Assembly: GCA_019722365.1 (NCBI GenBank)
Contig: JADFUC010001417.1
Location: forward strand, 1 to 64,000
Length of the DNA: 64,000 bases
Direction of reading: 5' to 3'
From: Lithospermum erythrorhizon
Lineage: Eukaryota; Streptophyta; Magnoliopsida; Boraginales; Boraginaceae
Below, piece by piece: positions 34,904-47,982 of the stretch. Under the pieces are notes generated by a model. That model saw only the letters and a program-made list of their open reading frames with translations. It ran no database searches and had not been told where the DNA came from. The position numbers were made by a program, and so were the translations under genes. The stretch's first letter is position 1; every line of letters starts with the position of its first letter.

Positions 34904-34911
34904 TCATACAT

Positions 34912-37900
34912 GAATTAAAATTTCTAAACGTTTCTATGGAACATATGAAAAATTATTTTCTTGAATTAATAGAAACGAAAAGTGAATGTAATTTTAAAAT
35001 TACTTTTGTTTTAAAAATATCGTATTTTTGTGTATCATTTTTATCAAGCTGTTTATACTAAGTTGTTTTATCATATAAAAAATATAATTGTATATGATGT
35101 AACTACTAGAAAGATTTTATTATTTATGAGAGTGCGCATCGATACAATGAAACCCCTTCGGGAAACCCTTTTAGATACAAAGAAGATTTATCAAACGATT
35201 GAGGTCCGACTATCAATCTATTATTTTCTAAACGGATTGCTGACTGCTTGAGATGTTGGATTTGGACTCACGTAGTCTCTCTCTCGACTTGATTCGGGAC
35301 TTGGACTCTCGATTTAGGGTGCCCTGAATGGGAGGAATTTTGTGCTTGGACCATTATGCGATCTCGAAATGATTTGATTGCTTCGATCGTTATACGATCC
35401 TCACGATCAATTTGCGCTCAATTTGGATGTGAGATCGATAAAAGTCCGATCAATGCGATCCTAGACTTTATAGAGACTTAGTCTCGACTCGTCGTTGACT
35501 TTAGATATGGTCCCGAGTCAGGCGCCTAGCAAATACAGACACCAGACGTGCCATCTAGACTTGATCTTTGGTCTTTAGACTCGATTTGGCTATGTGTTCA
35601 GCTTCTGGGTGCCTTAGTACTGATCCCCGCATAACCAGATCGAGTTCGGGTGGTTAACAAAATTATTCCTCGATCTTCATGCGCTATCCCATGCGATACG
35701 CTTATTTATTGTCAAGCAGGATGCCTTTGCTAAATTATTCCTGTTTCTCGACAAGTGGCTATGAAACTTATATCCTACCCACATTTACTGAAGTGCCTTG
35801 AAGCTTAACTCGAGTTGATTTGATTTAAAGAGACTCCGAATGATCAAATTTCAATGATTTTGGGGCTGGTCTTTAAAATTACTACGCTGAAAGAATAATT
35901 CAACCTTGTCTCGATATTAGCCGCCTATTTCAGCGACGGAGTTGAAGATTTTCAAAGCTTTTCTCCATTCTTCTTTTTCTTGGTTGTGGAGGTTGTCATT
36001 TTCGGCTATCATAGGGGTTTTATATAGCTTTCTGCCTCTTTCCTCATCGGCCGATCCACGATCACCTAGATTTCGATCTTAACTATCGATTGAAAGCAAA
36101 GATACTTTCGACTGGCCGATTTTATTTAAAATTATTTTGCCTACAAAGCAAAAGTAGGCTACTTATTTTGAAGAAAAAAAGAAGATTCCGGATCCTTCTG
36201 TACAAACGATTATTATTAAATTTCCAACACTTTTGAAGTGTCTATTTTAACCCCGTTTTTCTAGAGTTTTATTTTGAGCCACAAAGTTCTCGTGAATTTA
36301 TTTTGCGCCAAAACAGCTTAAAGTAATGTAATAAAACTAGAATTTTTAGCCCTTAGCTTCGATCGATTTAATCGCGCTATTTTCTAACCCCTATTCGAAA
36401 GTTAAAAATTCTAGCATAATTAATGTATAATCCCATCACTTTGATTAATTTCAGATTTAATTCTCGTAAACCTTATCATTTTACACGTGTTCGCTTTCAT
36501 TAAAATTTGAATTGAAACCCTAATTGTCACTTGTCATTCGTAAGGATCAATTTTAAATTAATTAATTTTATTAATTATAATAAATTTATTTTAATTAAAA
36601 TTAATTAATAAATTTTGACTTTCTACAAATGCCCCCTCAAACTCAGGTACATACTTGATAAGTGTTGGGGTTCGACTCAGACAATTTTTAATGCCAACAT
36701 GAATTTGACACGCCGTGACGGGCTGACTCGTGATTTAATTTCATGCAGTGATTAACTTTGACTTGTCGAAAGTCTAGCTTTGATTTCATTTCTAGAGATT
36801 GATTCCATATCATGGGAATTTAACTCTAGTTGACATGAATTTAAGACATGTCGAACATTTAATGAAGCTAGTTCCAATCTCGTGTGGATTTAGAATTAAT
36901 CTCACGTTGCTGAATTAATCTTCAAATCCTCTAGGATTGTCGAAATTAATTGGGATAGAAGTTAACATTGAATTTAAGTTATGTTAATTTTATGGCTAAT
37001 TAATTTTGACCTCCTGTGGGTCTAAAATTATTTTCATATTTTTTTTGGAATTTTCCTGAATATTCTGGATTTGTTCGGGTATTTATTTGGATTTTCTTGC
37101 ATAACCGAACAAGATATTGTGTTTGGTAAAAAAACGAATCTCGGGCATGGGTATCTAGTGGTAGTCGAACCATCTAGAAGAGGGTGAGGTGTCATTTTAA
37201 ATTTTATGGTAACAACTAGTTACTTGATTACCACGTATTTTCTTTTGTCCTATTACTATAAGCGTATTTCCTTTTAAGGTAATAAAGTGGATTAGGAAAC
37301 AACCCGGAAGTTTCCGGGACCTTGAGGAATTTTTGGCCATCCCTATTTTGGGGAGGTGGTGACCGAAATTCCCATACACTTGTATGAAAATTTATTTTTT
37401 TGGCAACTTTTGCTTTACTTGGTGACCAAGTTGCTTTATTTCCATATCCTTTAACCATTTTGTCTATATAAAGGAGTGCTTTCATCAAAATTTGACATAA
37501 ATTTCTCCTCTTCCTCCTCTAATTTTGTAGCATCAAGGTATGGAAAGGGATAAAATTTTGTCTTTTTAATAGCTTTATTACTTGTCTTAACTATTGTCTC
37601 ATAATTTTTGGTTTCTTTTTTAGTAGCATCTCAAAGTGGTGACTTTCTCGACTTAGATTTTTTAGGCTTCTTTCATCAAGTAAATCCTCTTATCCTTATC
37701 ATTATGTGTTTATGTCATAGAATATAGCTTGATAATGCCATGATATGCTTTTAATTCCATGTTAATACTCAAGAATAATCATGAAATTAACTTTCTATGG
37801 CTTGAATTTAAGAGCTCAAGGGAATTTTCCAAATTACCATTTTGGAGTTCCCTTTAATTTTTTGAGTTTCGTAGATAGGCTCTGTAATCCATTTTTTAGA

Positions 37901-38420
37901 GTTACCTCATTTTTTAGTGACTTGCACTAAAATCGCGATTGCGAATGCTTCGCTTATCCGTTCGGAACGATCCACGTATCAAATCGAAGGTATCGAAGAG
38001 GCCGATATTTTGGAATTGGTCTTACGTGGTCGCATCTCGAGCAATTCACGTATCCATTCGCAATATGTTGAAAATTTATGAAATTTTGATGTCAAATTTG
38101 AGGCAAATTCATATCTAATTCCTCGTTTATCGGAATTCACCATCCAAGCCGCTCACGTTAAGATCTATAATGTAGTATAGGCCTAACAATTTTGTGTGTT
38201 AGCTTGCTATGTCAAAATTCCTTTGGGGACAGTAGCATTTTTATTTGCCTTGCTTGTTTTTGCCATAGAATTTGAGTTTGAGGAATGTGGTTCCCTCTTG
38301 AATGTCTCCAATTCATGGAGTATCATACTACACAGAATTTTATAATAAATACCTCGCCCTTGAAATTGATTTACGCTGTTTCTTCACACGGTTCCCTTGG
38401 TTAGGATTCTTAGCACTCCA
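34912..38420. other. Unresolved non-coding region, probably decayed retroelements
   Basis: No gene was recognised. A good TATA box with a pyrimidine-rich leader (TCTATATAAAGGAGTG at 37463, leader with CTCCTCTTCCTCCTCT, splice-donor-like CAAGGTATG at about 37536) looks like an LTR promoter or the start of an unrecognised gene. An AT-only stretch of TTAATTAA words lies at 36550-36620. 35160-35700 is rich in GACTTG/GATTTGG words with no frame. Confidence 0.3.
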
Positions 38421-39328
38421 TCTCAAGAATTTATAATATAATCCTCGAATAAACTTATTCAAATATTCATAATAATCGATTTGTTATAATGTCAAATCTA
38501 AAATATATAATACAATATGAATACTGCATCATTTACAACAAGAATTCAATAAATCACCAACAAGTCTCTTCTCGAAGCCTCCCTTTGAATTCAAATCTCT
38601 GTGTAGCACCACAATAGGTAACGCCCAACATCCACATTTATAATAACTTCTATATTCGAGCTCATGTAACACGAGGGAATTTAGACTATTGAATCAAAGT
38701 AGTAACTTTCAAAGTTTCTACAAATAAGAAATTCATTACCCAATGCAGGAGAGATGCCGAAATATGAGGGCGATTAGGTTTCTTTATGTGATGCACTGCC
38801 TGCTTAATTTTAAACTAACTCGTTAAGTAAAATACTACTAATGAGTTACTAACAAACTCAACTAACTATTTAAATAATTAAACTAGCAAGTTAATTTATT
38901 CGTGTTCATCCAATTAATATTTTACACGTGCAATGTAAATTACCCGACAGAATTCTATTATCATAATCACTTTCTCAATTTACCAAATATATTTTAATTT
39001 CATATACGAAATATAATTCAATACTATATGTTTGTGACCTTCTGGCTCGTATATTACAGCCCGTATAATAATATAATTGACCATTATTATTATTATAACG
39101 ACATGCATTTTTATCTAAAGCACCTGCAAGATAACCCCGGTATTATCGTGAGTAACTCGACTAGTAATTACAATTACTATGGTTGAAGGTTATGTTTATG
39201 TAATCACATTCACTAAAATCCAGTTATGTTTGAGTGTAATCACATCTACTAAACTAGTAAGTGAATCGTTATAACAATTATCGCAATGGACATAATAAAC
39301 GAAAACCAATAACTATCGATTTCCAACA
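38420..39328 (-). mobile_element. Copia-type 3' LTR (family F, copy 2)
   Basis: The minus-strand start TGTTGGAAATCGATAG at 39328 directly follows a polypurine tract (GGCAAGTGGGAG at 39340-39329). The LTR and the 230 bases of internal DNA upstream of it align by eye with 15590-16130. The far end near 38420 is approximate; it resembles the end of the LTR at 16734 only weakly. Confidence 0.6.
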
Positions 39329-42300
39329 CTCCCACTTGCCATTGACGACATTTTTACAATTCCTTTGTCTCAAGGACTTAGTCACAAAGTTAACTATATA
39401 AGTAAGGCCATTAAATACCCAATGACTTTCTTTTACTCGAACTATGAAACCATAACGATAAATCGACAATGGGGCGTGATAATCAACCATGATCCTCCGA
39501 GAGACCTGAGATATACCTTGTATATCAAGGATGGACAAATCCCCTATAATATATCAACAACTACAACTTACTTATTGTATCACCTAACATATGTCGTTAT
39601 GATCCCCTGCTTATTGGTAGACGCTTGGACAACATAGATAGCTATATACTAAGTGCCCAAGCACTAAACTTCATTAATTATAAGCAAAATTCATAGGTCA
39701 AGCATACATACATATCTTCTATGATTTCAGTCGGGTCAGTTCAAATTTCCTCGCTTATATTCAAACCGACAGCCATTACACATCGACACTTACAAGCTCT
39801 CATGATCCAAGAAAATTCATCATCAATCAATCATTATGCTGGTCATCAAATGCTAGTTGCCCCAAAACCATCAAAGATCCCACTGTGAAAAAATTGGCCA
39901 TCTTACGCTTTCTAGATCACAGTTTCTTGTCAACGTCACAAAAGTTACCTCTCTAGAAACTGTAGACTTGTCTTGAAATTTATTATTTCAACCAAATTTT
40001 GAAAAGAAAAATGACTATATGAATGAATTACGATTCATATAATGTAGCTTAATAATCGACAAAGACAGTTAAGCACATTGTTCAATCAATCGCTTAACTT
40101 ATTTCAAGCGTATGAACTACCTCCCACCTAACCTTGCATCGCTCACCACATGGGAACAATTGTCTGCAACTATTCTCATTCAATTCTCGTGAAGACTAGC
40201 AACCGATCCATTTCCTCTAACTATAGTTACCTCTATTATCTTAAAAGCTACTACAAAGTCAGATTTCTAACTGCTGCTAATACCTTTTAAGAAAATCTCA
40301 CAATTTCTATTATGGGGAATTGTGCTATGTCATGGTCGCTATGTACAACACATGATCCCCGATATGACATAATGTAAATCATTTTACCAAGTAATAGATT
40401 CCAACCACTCTCAATCACTTCGAGGTCCTTATTTGTGAACAACACTCTAATAAAGTTGTCTCTATTAATAAAAAGAGTCCGCCATCATAGAATTTTAATC
40501 TATCATAGATTTTATTCACCCTGCCTTCATGACGCATTATCACTTAACAAGCAAATGTCATTCAATTTTATATTTCGTGACTAATATAGAATATGTCACC
40601 TATATGTAATCGGACTCATAATTATGCAAGCAATCAATTCAGCATTCATACCTTTCAAGGCTGGGAAGGAGGATTTCATTTAGTACTCAATGTGTAAAAT
40701 ATTATGTGTAGTTGTGCTCCTACTAACCTTAGGAACACAAGGTTCATCTTCACTCCTGACCCTTTTTTATTTCAATCAAAATATCAAGATGAAGATTCTA
40801 ACTCCATTATAATTTATCTCAGCTGCAACTTTGATAATCGATAGTATAATCGTCTTCCTTTTTATTCTCGTTTGAGATGCGAACTTCCAATAACAATGTC
40901 AAGTATCCATCATCACTGATCATTACTTAGGAACATTCTTTCGATCACTCACTTAAATGTACATGTTACAATACCTGGGTAATCAATAAGGAACGAGTTT
41001 GAAATAGACATGAGCATAGTCTACCAATGAATACATTCAACTTGGTCGAAACCAAATATTTAATTCATTTATGACTATGTGTTCATTTAATGGAGATATG
41101 TTTCTTACTTCTCGATAAATCACCATCTGTGGCGCACATAGATTGAGTTATTATATACTTGACTCGTATTTTAATTTATTTCACTCGCATGACCTAAGTC
41201 ATCTATCGGAGTATGATTTATTCATATAATTATGTTCTTAGCATTAGCATCAACAATGCATCATGAATTTCAAGCATAATATTCTCTCAGATAACCAAGG
41301 GTTCTAACACTGATCGGGTGTTCCTGTCAATACATTCAAGCTCATATATATTTACTTCCACCTTTACTTCATATAAATTTAAGATACTATACATACAATA
41401 AATTATAATTTACAAGAGATGGAAATAAATACCAGCTTTCCTTTCTAGTTATGTACATGGACATAATCTCAACATTAGATCCTCGTATTAAATTATGTTT
41501 ACTTCATCACATAATATTAACTTGTTCATACGCCGAGACGCTTTCAAAGCTTTGTTTTATTAAACATAACTCTTGATTTATCTCATGTACTTCGAGTATG
41601 AATAAATTTTAATTTAAAGGTAAGTGCAATAACTTTGATATGTGAATTTATTTCATTCATTGTGTCACCATATCAACACAATTTTACCAGACACTCAACT
41701 AAAGGACACATCTAAGGAATGAAAATTACTTTTGGCATAATGCACTGAAAGATTTTCATCCATTATGCTTTTAACTTCACAACACAATTATTTACTTACA
41801 TATCTTATCAAGTACGCTTTTAAGATCGTATGACGCTCCTCATTCCTTGATAATATATTACCGTGTCGATGATACTCAATCTTAACTCGATAGTATTTAT
41901 ATGGCCCTCCCTATACTCTTATCAATTCCGATGTAAAGATCAATGACTTATCTCTCGATCAACTTGTATGTGTTCATACAAACTTAATCAAGATTAACGA
42001 ACCTTCCACTAAGTAGTAAGAGTTGACTTAGTTCATCTTTTCAAGATTGAATTTAAGCCTTGTTAATGTCATTTCTACAAGTATCACTCAATTGTTTGTT
42101 ATTCAGAAATATCATGTATTTTAAAAAGAATAGAATGACATTTGTCTAATCAGAATCACCTGATAGATGGAAATATGCAGATGTCGATATTCACATGAGA
42201 CATCCGCTTACACAGACTCAAACAAGAAGTTCCAAGACATCGAGAGTTTCAGACACAATGACATTACACCTTGATAGGCAAAATATTTGAGACATGAGGT

Positions 42301-42480
42301 TTTATCTAACCTATCTTTCTATTTCTCAAGTGTCATAAATATCCTTCTTTTTTTTGTGCTTAATGTTTGAAATTGAAAGAAATGATTTTGCTTAATAATA
42401 TTCTCTATTATATCAATTGCCTTACATTAAGCTAGCCTATCAATTACAATTATTATATTTTAATTATTTACCATAATCTA
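39329..42480 (-). other. Long non-coding interior, probably of the family F element
   Basis: The first part (to about 39560) matches the internal tail of the family F copy at 15590. The remaining 2.9 kb is AT-rich with frequent stops in all frames and no recognisable pol domain. It may be non-coding element interior or unrelated flanking DNA. Confidence 0.35.
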
Positions 42481-42489
42481 TGACAAGCT

Positions 42490-45400
42490 ATTACACCCCG
42501 CAATCAATGAGGAGGCTCTGACAGTCGGGTCCCAAATCATCAAATAATATCCGAAGTGCCTTTAGTGAAAATATTCGCTATTTGCGTCGTAATGAATACG
42601 AAGAACACGAACTTGTCCTCGAGATACTTTTTCTCGAAGAAAGTGAATATCGATCTCGACATGCTTAGTGCGTTGATGTTGTACAGGATTGCATGAAAGA
42701 TATACATCACTAAGATTGTCGCAATGAACTAGAGTTGCTTTGTCAAGAGGATGATGAAGTTCAAGTAGCAGATTCCTTAACCAACAAGATTCGGAGACTA
42801 CATTACGACACTCCTCGGGAGCATTCAAGCCTCAAGACTAGACCGAGAGATTGTATTTGATGTTTAAGACCAAGAGATTTAGATTATCCCCAAGAAACAC
42901 GCAGATCCGACGTGGATCGACGTGTGTCGATACCCTCGCCTAATCAGATCAGATAAGATATAAGTGGACGAAATTACTTAATGATAAAATGAGGCCATAG
43001 TAGAAAATTCCTAATATAGTGAATAATGAGTTTATGCATTCATATGATCCACATTGGTCAGGTATAAAAAGGCATATACGTCAATCGCATAATTTATATC
43101 CGGGTCGTAAAAAGTGATATCAAGTGCCCCAAGACTCCTATAGAGTTGGAACATGATGGGGGAGAGCTAAGAAGTGCCACCGAAATTGACGAGGTGTCCA
43201 CTGCGTATAGATGGTTTCAAGTAAGATGACATACTACCTTTTTCAATAATCTCCGTCAGATATTTCTTTTGTGAAAGAAAAAGACCACCTGCATGATGCA
43301 TTTAACAACAATACCCAAAAATGATTTAAGAGATCTCAACTTTGTTGCAACTCAACTAAGCAACGCTACGAGTAGATCAAGCTTGAGTGTATTCAAGATG
43401 TTAGTATTATATCATCAACATATAACAATAAGTATGCCATACGCTTGTTTACTTAAAAAATGAAATTGAAAGAGTGATCGGATTTACTATAAGAGAATCC
43501 AATAGGTGACACATAATCAGCAAACCTTTGATACCAAGCTCTGGGGGCCTGTTTGAGACCATAGAGAGATTTTTTACACACACGATTCAAATTTCAAGTA
43601 GATCCCAAAAACCGTGTCGATGCATATAAAAAGTCTCTTGAAGTTTTCCATGGAGAAAAGCATTTTTGACATCTAGTTGATGAATGGACCATTTTTTAGA
43701 TAATGCCAAACAAAGAACAGTTCGGATGGTTGCTGGTTTAACCACCGGACTAAATGTTTGTCTCTGCAGGCAATCCCTATCTGTTGAGTCTTTCCATCCT
43801 CTACAAGACGAGCTTTATGCCTTTCAAAAGAACCATCAGATTTTTCTTTGTGTCTAAAAATCCACATGGACATTATCACATTAACATTAGGTGGGCAAGG
43901 TACAAGATCCCATGTCTTATTTTCAATTAGAGCATTGTATTCATCGGTCATGGCCAATTTCCAATTATGGTCACAAGTTAAAACACGTGGATTAAAAGTG
44001 TAGGAGATATATAGACTCGTACGTAGATTGTATTTCGGGTTAGGTTTAAAAATTCCATGTTGAGCTCGAGTAAATGACTCTGTAGATATGTAGTATTTGT
44101 GCAATGAGGCGCGTTTCAAGCGAGTAGGAATCGACGCGCTGTATGAAAGAGTGCATGGCTCACGGGCGGATCGCCTAATGGCTTGGGGAGTAGTACGGGT
44201 AGCAGCACACGGTGAAGGCGGTGGGATCGAGCCGCCATTTGGTGGATTATGGCCGGAGATACATGATCATCAAGAAAAGTGTATGTGGTAGGAGATGGAC
44301 TTTGGGATTTGGAGAAAGGGAATATTTGTTCGTCAAATTGGACATGACGATTGATGATGATTTTATGAGTAGAGAGATCATAACATTTGTAACCTCGATG
44401 ATGTTTTGGGTATCCTAGAAACACACATGGAGTCGGATCGGGGTCAAGCTTATGAATAAATACAGGGATTATGGGTAGTATAAACACCCAGCAATCTAAA
44501 CGAGAAAGTATTTAGCATTTTATCAGACAGAATTTGGAAGGAATCAATTTTATGGTTTTTGGGGAAGAATATCGAGAAGGTAAGCAATACATTTCTAAAT
44601 GCGCGAGGCCGTAACTCGTGGTGCGAAGTACGACAAGTAATGTTCTAATCATATTATTGATTGTTCTTATTTGTCTTTCGGCTTTTCCATTTTGAGATGA
44701 AGTATGAGGGCATAAAAGTCTAAGAGTGAGGCCTGATGAAGTATGAGGGCATGAAAGTCTAAGAGTGAGGCCTGTAGATTCACATAAGTCCCAAAACTGT
44801 ATTATCGTGTATTCTTTCCATTCAAATTGGGTGTGAATATGGGCACTTAAAGAAATAAAAGTAGAAAAGACTTCAGATTTTTTAGCTATAGGAAAAGTCC
44901 ATAAAAAATGAAAAACATCATCAAGAAACAAGACATAATACCATGACTACGAAAGTGCTAAGAATGTGAGACGCCCATGCATCAATATGCAAACATCAAA
45001 AGGCATAGAAAATCATAAGCATAAAAAGTGGTCGCTAACATGCTTACCCATAGAACATGATCCACAAATACCAGATAAAGTAGACTTATTACATGAAATT
45101 TCATTATTTTGTAAGGTGGCAAAAACAAAGCCCCGATGTCCCATCCGCATGCCACAAATCAGAGATAAAACAGATAAATTTAAAGGGGTAAAATTATCAT
45201 GTTTGTTGTTGATGGTGCGCATGCAGGCGATGGATATAGATGGCATTGACTATTACGCCTCGAAGGAGCTCTATCAGGAAGTCCTTCACAAAAAAACCAA
45301 ATGGATAATCACAGAGACATTATTATCTTTGGTGAACTTTCTAACCGATATAAGATTTTTAATGAGGTGAGGAGCATGCAAAACATTTTTTAATTTAAGA

Positions 45401-45900
45401 TTTGTGTGAGGAATGTGTGTATGACCATGGCCATTAATTGGAATAGATTGACCATTACCTACAATAATACCATTTTTACTACTCAAATTGAAATAAGATA
45501 AGAGATTACCGATGACGCTATACGGCAGGTTGCCCCTGTCCATGTGTACCGATTAACTGAGGAGTAAGCCGCTAGCGTATGCATAGCCTGTTCAATGTCC
45601 GTAGTAGAGTAGGCTTCGATGGTAAGTGGAATCATAGGAACTCTCGTTGTGAAATAGATCCGGGCTGGAATTTTGATCAAAGTAGTTGTGGTATCGGGAA
45701 CGTGACTAGAGTAGGCTTTACGAAAGGCCAAGTAAGTGGATAAGAATTAAAAATTTGTAGTCGTGACAGAAAATATCGGGTAGGCGAGCAATATAAATTC
45801 CGGTTGAAGAGTAATTCATGTTCAATCGCTGTAAGAAACCGAGAAGAGTAATAAAACCCGCAAACCAAACGACTTACTAATATCATAAATATCTCAACCC
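42490..45900 (-). pseudogene. Degenerate Copia gag-pol polyprotein
   Basis: Minus-strand pieces appear in Copia order. Near 45,560-45,590: EQAMHTLAAYSS and the protease segment YTWTGAT. 45.3-45.5 kb: LKNVLHAPHLIKNLISVRKF. 45.0-45.2 kb: GAG-pre-integrase ISCNKSTLSGICGSCSMGKH. 44.5-44.9 kb: integrase core ending SSQNGKAERQIRTINNMIRT. 44.4 kb: FLGYPKHHRGYKCYDLST. 43.8-44.1 kb: reverse transcriptase start [24 protein letters not shown]. 43.6 kb: [14 protein letters not shown]. About 43,410: YVDDIILT. 42.6-42.8 kb: RNase H NLLLELHHPLDKATLVHCDN, QHQRTKHVEIDIHF, and NIFTKG at 42.57 kb. Many stops and shifts and a local 39-bp duplication show it is dead. LTRs were not confidently placed. Confidence 0.85.
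44701..44778 (-). repeat. 39-bp tandem duplication inside the integrase relic
   Basis: Two adjacent units beginning TGAAGTATGAGGGCAT(A/G)AAA give the protein repeat GLTLRLSCPHTSS then GLTLRLLCPHTSS. The second unit keeps frame, so the duplication adds 13 residues. It differs at one base between units and looks recent relative to the decay of the element. Confidence 0.8.
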
Positions 45901-45904
45901 CCCC

Positions 45905-46300
45905 AATCCACTATTCATCTTCATCACAAAACCCACCAACCCCCTCCCCTAAGTTGGCCGAACTACCCCCTCTCCCAATACCTTGATTTTTTTCATTTTT
46001 CTAGTGAAATCTCGCCGAATCTAAATTCCATAATCTTTGCTCTCATCTCTTGATTATCAAAGGTATGTTTTTAATCTTCAAATCTCATTATTTTGAGCTA
46101 TAGTTGACTATTATGAGCTTGAGTTGACTTTGAGTTTTGAGACTTTTAAATGGTATATAGGTATCATCTAAGCTTAGATTATGTGGTTAGAAGTTATACA
46201 CCGATTTTGGGGTCAAAATGCTAATGTCGAGAAGTTGACTTTTTGCTAGAGACTAGTTCACTTTTGAGAAAAAATCTAAATTGGTAAAAGTATGTCGAAG
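45905..46300 (+). mobile_element. Partial LTR of the dominant Gypsy-like family
   Basis: The C/T-rich leader, CTCGCCGAATC and AAGGTATG, and then repeated GAGTTGACTTT words with TAAGCTTAGATTATG match in order the middle of the LTRs at 16858 and 54794 (for example TAGGCTAGATTGTAG, GAGTTGACTCTTTGGG). Both LTR ends are missing. Confidence 0.5.
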
Positions 46301-47033
46301 CCTAAGCGGGCGCATGATCCTCTCCTAGATTTGATTTGGTACAGGCCAACATGGGACGGACAACACAACTTTTGTCCGATTTGGGATTTGGCCCTTCTCG
46401 TGTGTGCCTGACGCTAACTCGCGTAATCAGTAACCCGAGCTGAGGCCACGTTGGGGTTTTCTAACGATCTAAATGGTTCTAAAACTTATCCGGACAATTT
46501 AATCATGATTACTTAATCAGGCAAAATAATAAAATTATGAACTACAAGAGTGTACCTTTCTTCTTGAAAATATGGCAGCGGAAATCGTTTGCTCACAATA
46601 CTCAATGTAGAGTATTTCCAAGATACCCACACCAAGAAATCAAAACTCTTCCAGACGCTTTACTAAAATGATTAAAAGCAAGTACATCAAAACAAAAGAT
46701 GAAAAAGAAACTTCTATTTTCTTCCAACAGGGATGGGGGGGCTATTTGAGGCGCGGCCGGAGAGAGAATTTCAATTTCAAGAAAAAGTTATGAGCATTGA
46801 ATTTATGAGGGATGACACTGTTTATATAGGCAACACATGAGATTTTTGAGGAGATAAAAACTCATCCCATCCTCATCCACTCCACGGCCTCCATAAAATG
46901 GGATTCATTTTTCAACTCGAACGCTTCCTTCGCGGTTTCACTTTATAATTTTAAGTTTATAATACATTTATTATATAGTTCGATTTGTTTTGGGTGACGT
47001 GACCTCTGCGACGGTTTGATAATATTAATATAT
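46301..47033. other. Decayed LTR-like DNA, no gene
   Basis: Contains GGCAGCGGAAATCG and TTTATATAGGCAACACATGA (46820 region), which look like Copia LTR promoter/leader sequence, and TTTTGGGTGACGTGACC at about 46990. No termini could be paired. Confidence 0.3.
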
Positions 47034-47880
47034 TACTCCCTCACGCTTCAAAATAAAATGAATGTTGTATTTAAAAAGTCAGCTTGTTGGCTGATCATAA
47101 GCTACATTTAATCAGAAAGTTTACATCAAAACGTAAAGTTCTCACATTGTAATCAGAAAATAGATTAAAAAAAAATAAAAATTCAATCAAAAGCATTAGA
47201 TATATACTCACCTCACATCAATAATGCCTAATTAATCCAAAGTTGTCTTCCCACGCCGACGCCTAACCAAAAATACCCAAGCATACAAATTACTACTTAC
47301 TACCATATTAATTCCATTTGTAGGCTTAGGTTAATAACCACCAACTTGAACTTTTAATTTAACCTCTTTAACACATTTTAATTCAACTTTCTAACCCTTT
47401 CTACGATTTGCTACCAATATTAACTTTAAGTTTTAACGACATGTCAAGTGCTTAAACAATTAATAAAATAACAAAATTTCCCAACCAACCCATCTCCCAC
47501 CCATAATCGGCCCCCACCCCAATAATCTACACACTTACACTTTAAACAATTTCTAATCAACCAAAAATCAATTTTTTTCAAACTAATTTACCCATTATTA
47601 ACAACCTTTATTCCAAAAAAACCCAAATACTACTCACTTTACCCAACCCATATCAACATAATCTCTTCCAACCACATAAAAATCAAAACTTATACTCTAA
47701 ACAACTATATTAAAGTCTAAAATATCAATTAATCAAACTATATAATCGATCATGATAATTCTTAATAGTTAAAAAAAATAACAAAAGATATTAAAAAATA
47801 TAAAATTTCAATTTTCTATGCTCGTAGGACAAATATTTTAAAACAAAAAATTTAAGCTAGGAAAACAAACGGAGGGAGTG
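47034..47880. mobile_element. Mariner/Stowaway-like element, about 850 bp
   Basis: The left end TACTCCCTCACGCTTC and the right end AAACAAACGGAGGGAGTG are inverted complements of the CTCCCTCCG class. The interior has no recognisable transposase. It is large for a MITE, so it may be a deletion derivative with inserted DNA. Confidence 0.45.
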
Positions 47881-47913
47881 TTTGTTTTGGAATTATGTTT
47901 GCCAAATTTAATA

Positions 47914-47982
47914 GGAACCAAGTCGACTGATCATATGCTTAGGCCTATTTGGAAGCATGCATGGCGAATTAAAAATGTGGCA
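47914..47982 (+). pseudogene. Fragment of a RING-H2 gene
   Basis: CCAAGTCGACTGATCATATG and CTTAGGCCTATTTGGAAG align with 31424-31490 of the RING-H2 gene (CCAAGTCGACTGCTCCATATG; CTTAGGCATATTTGAAG), continuing into GAATTAAA. This covers the codons of SQVDCSICLGIFEDGEELK. One base is missing and the rest of the domain is absent. It is a scrap of a paralogue, not a gene. Confidence 0.6.

Noticed and set aside
42100..42540. LTR of the Copia relic at 42.5-45.9 kb
   Set aside because: Sequence below the RNase H end is non-coding, but no TG...CA termini or partner LTR could be matched, so no LTR is called.
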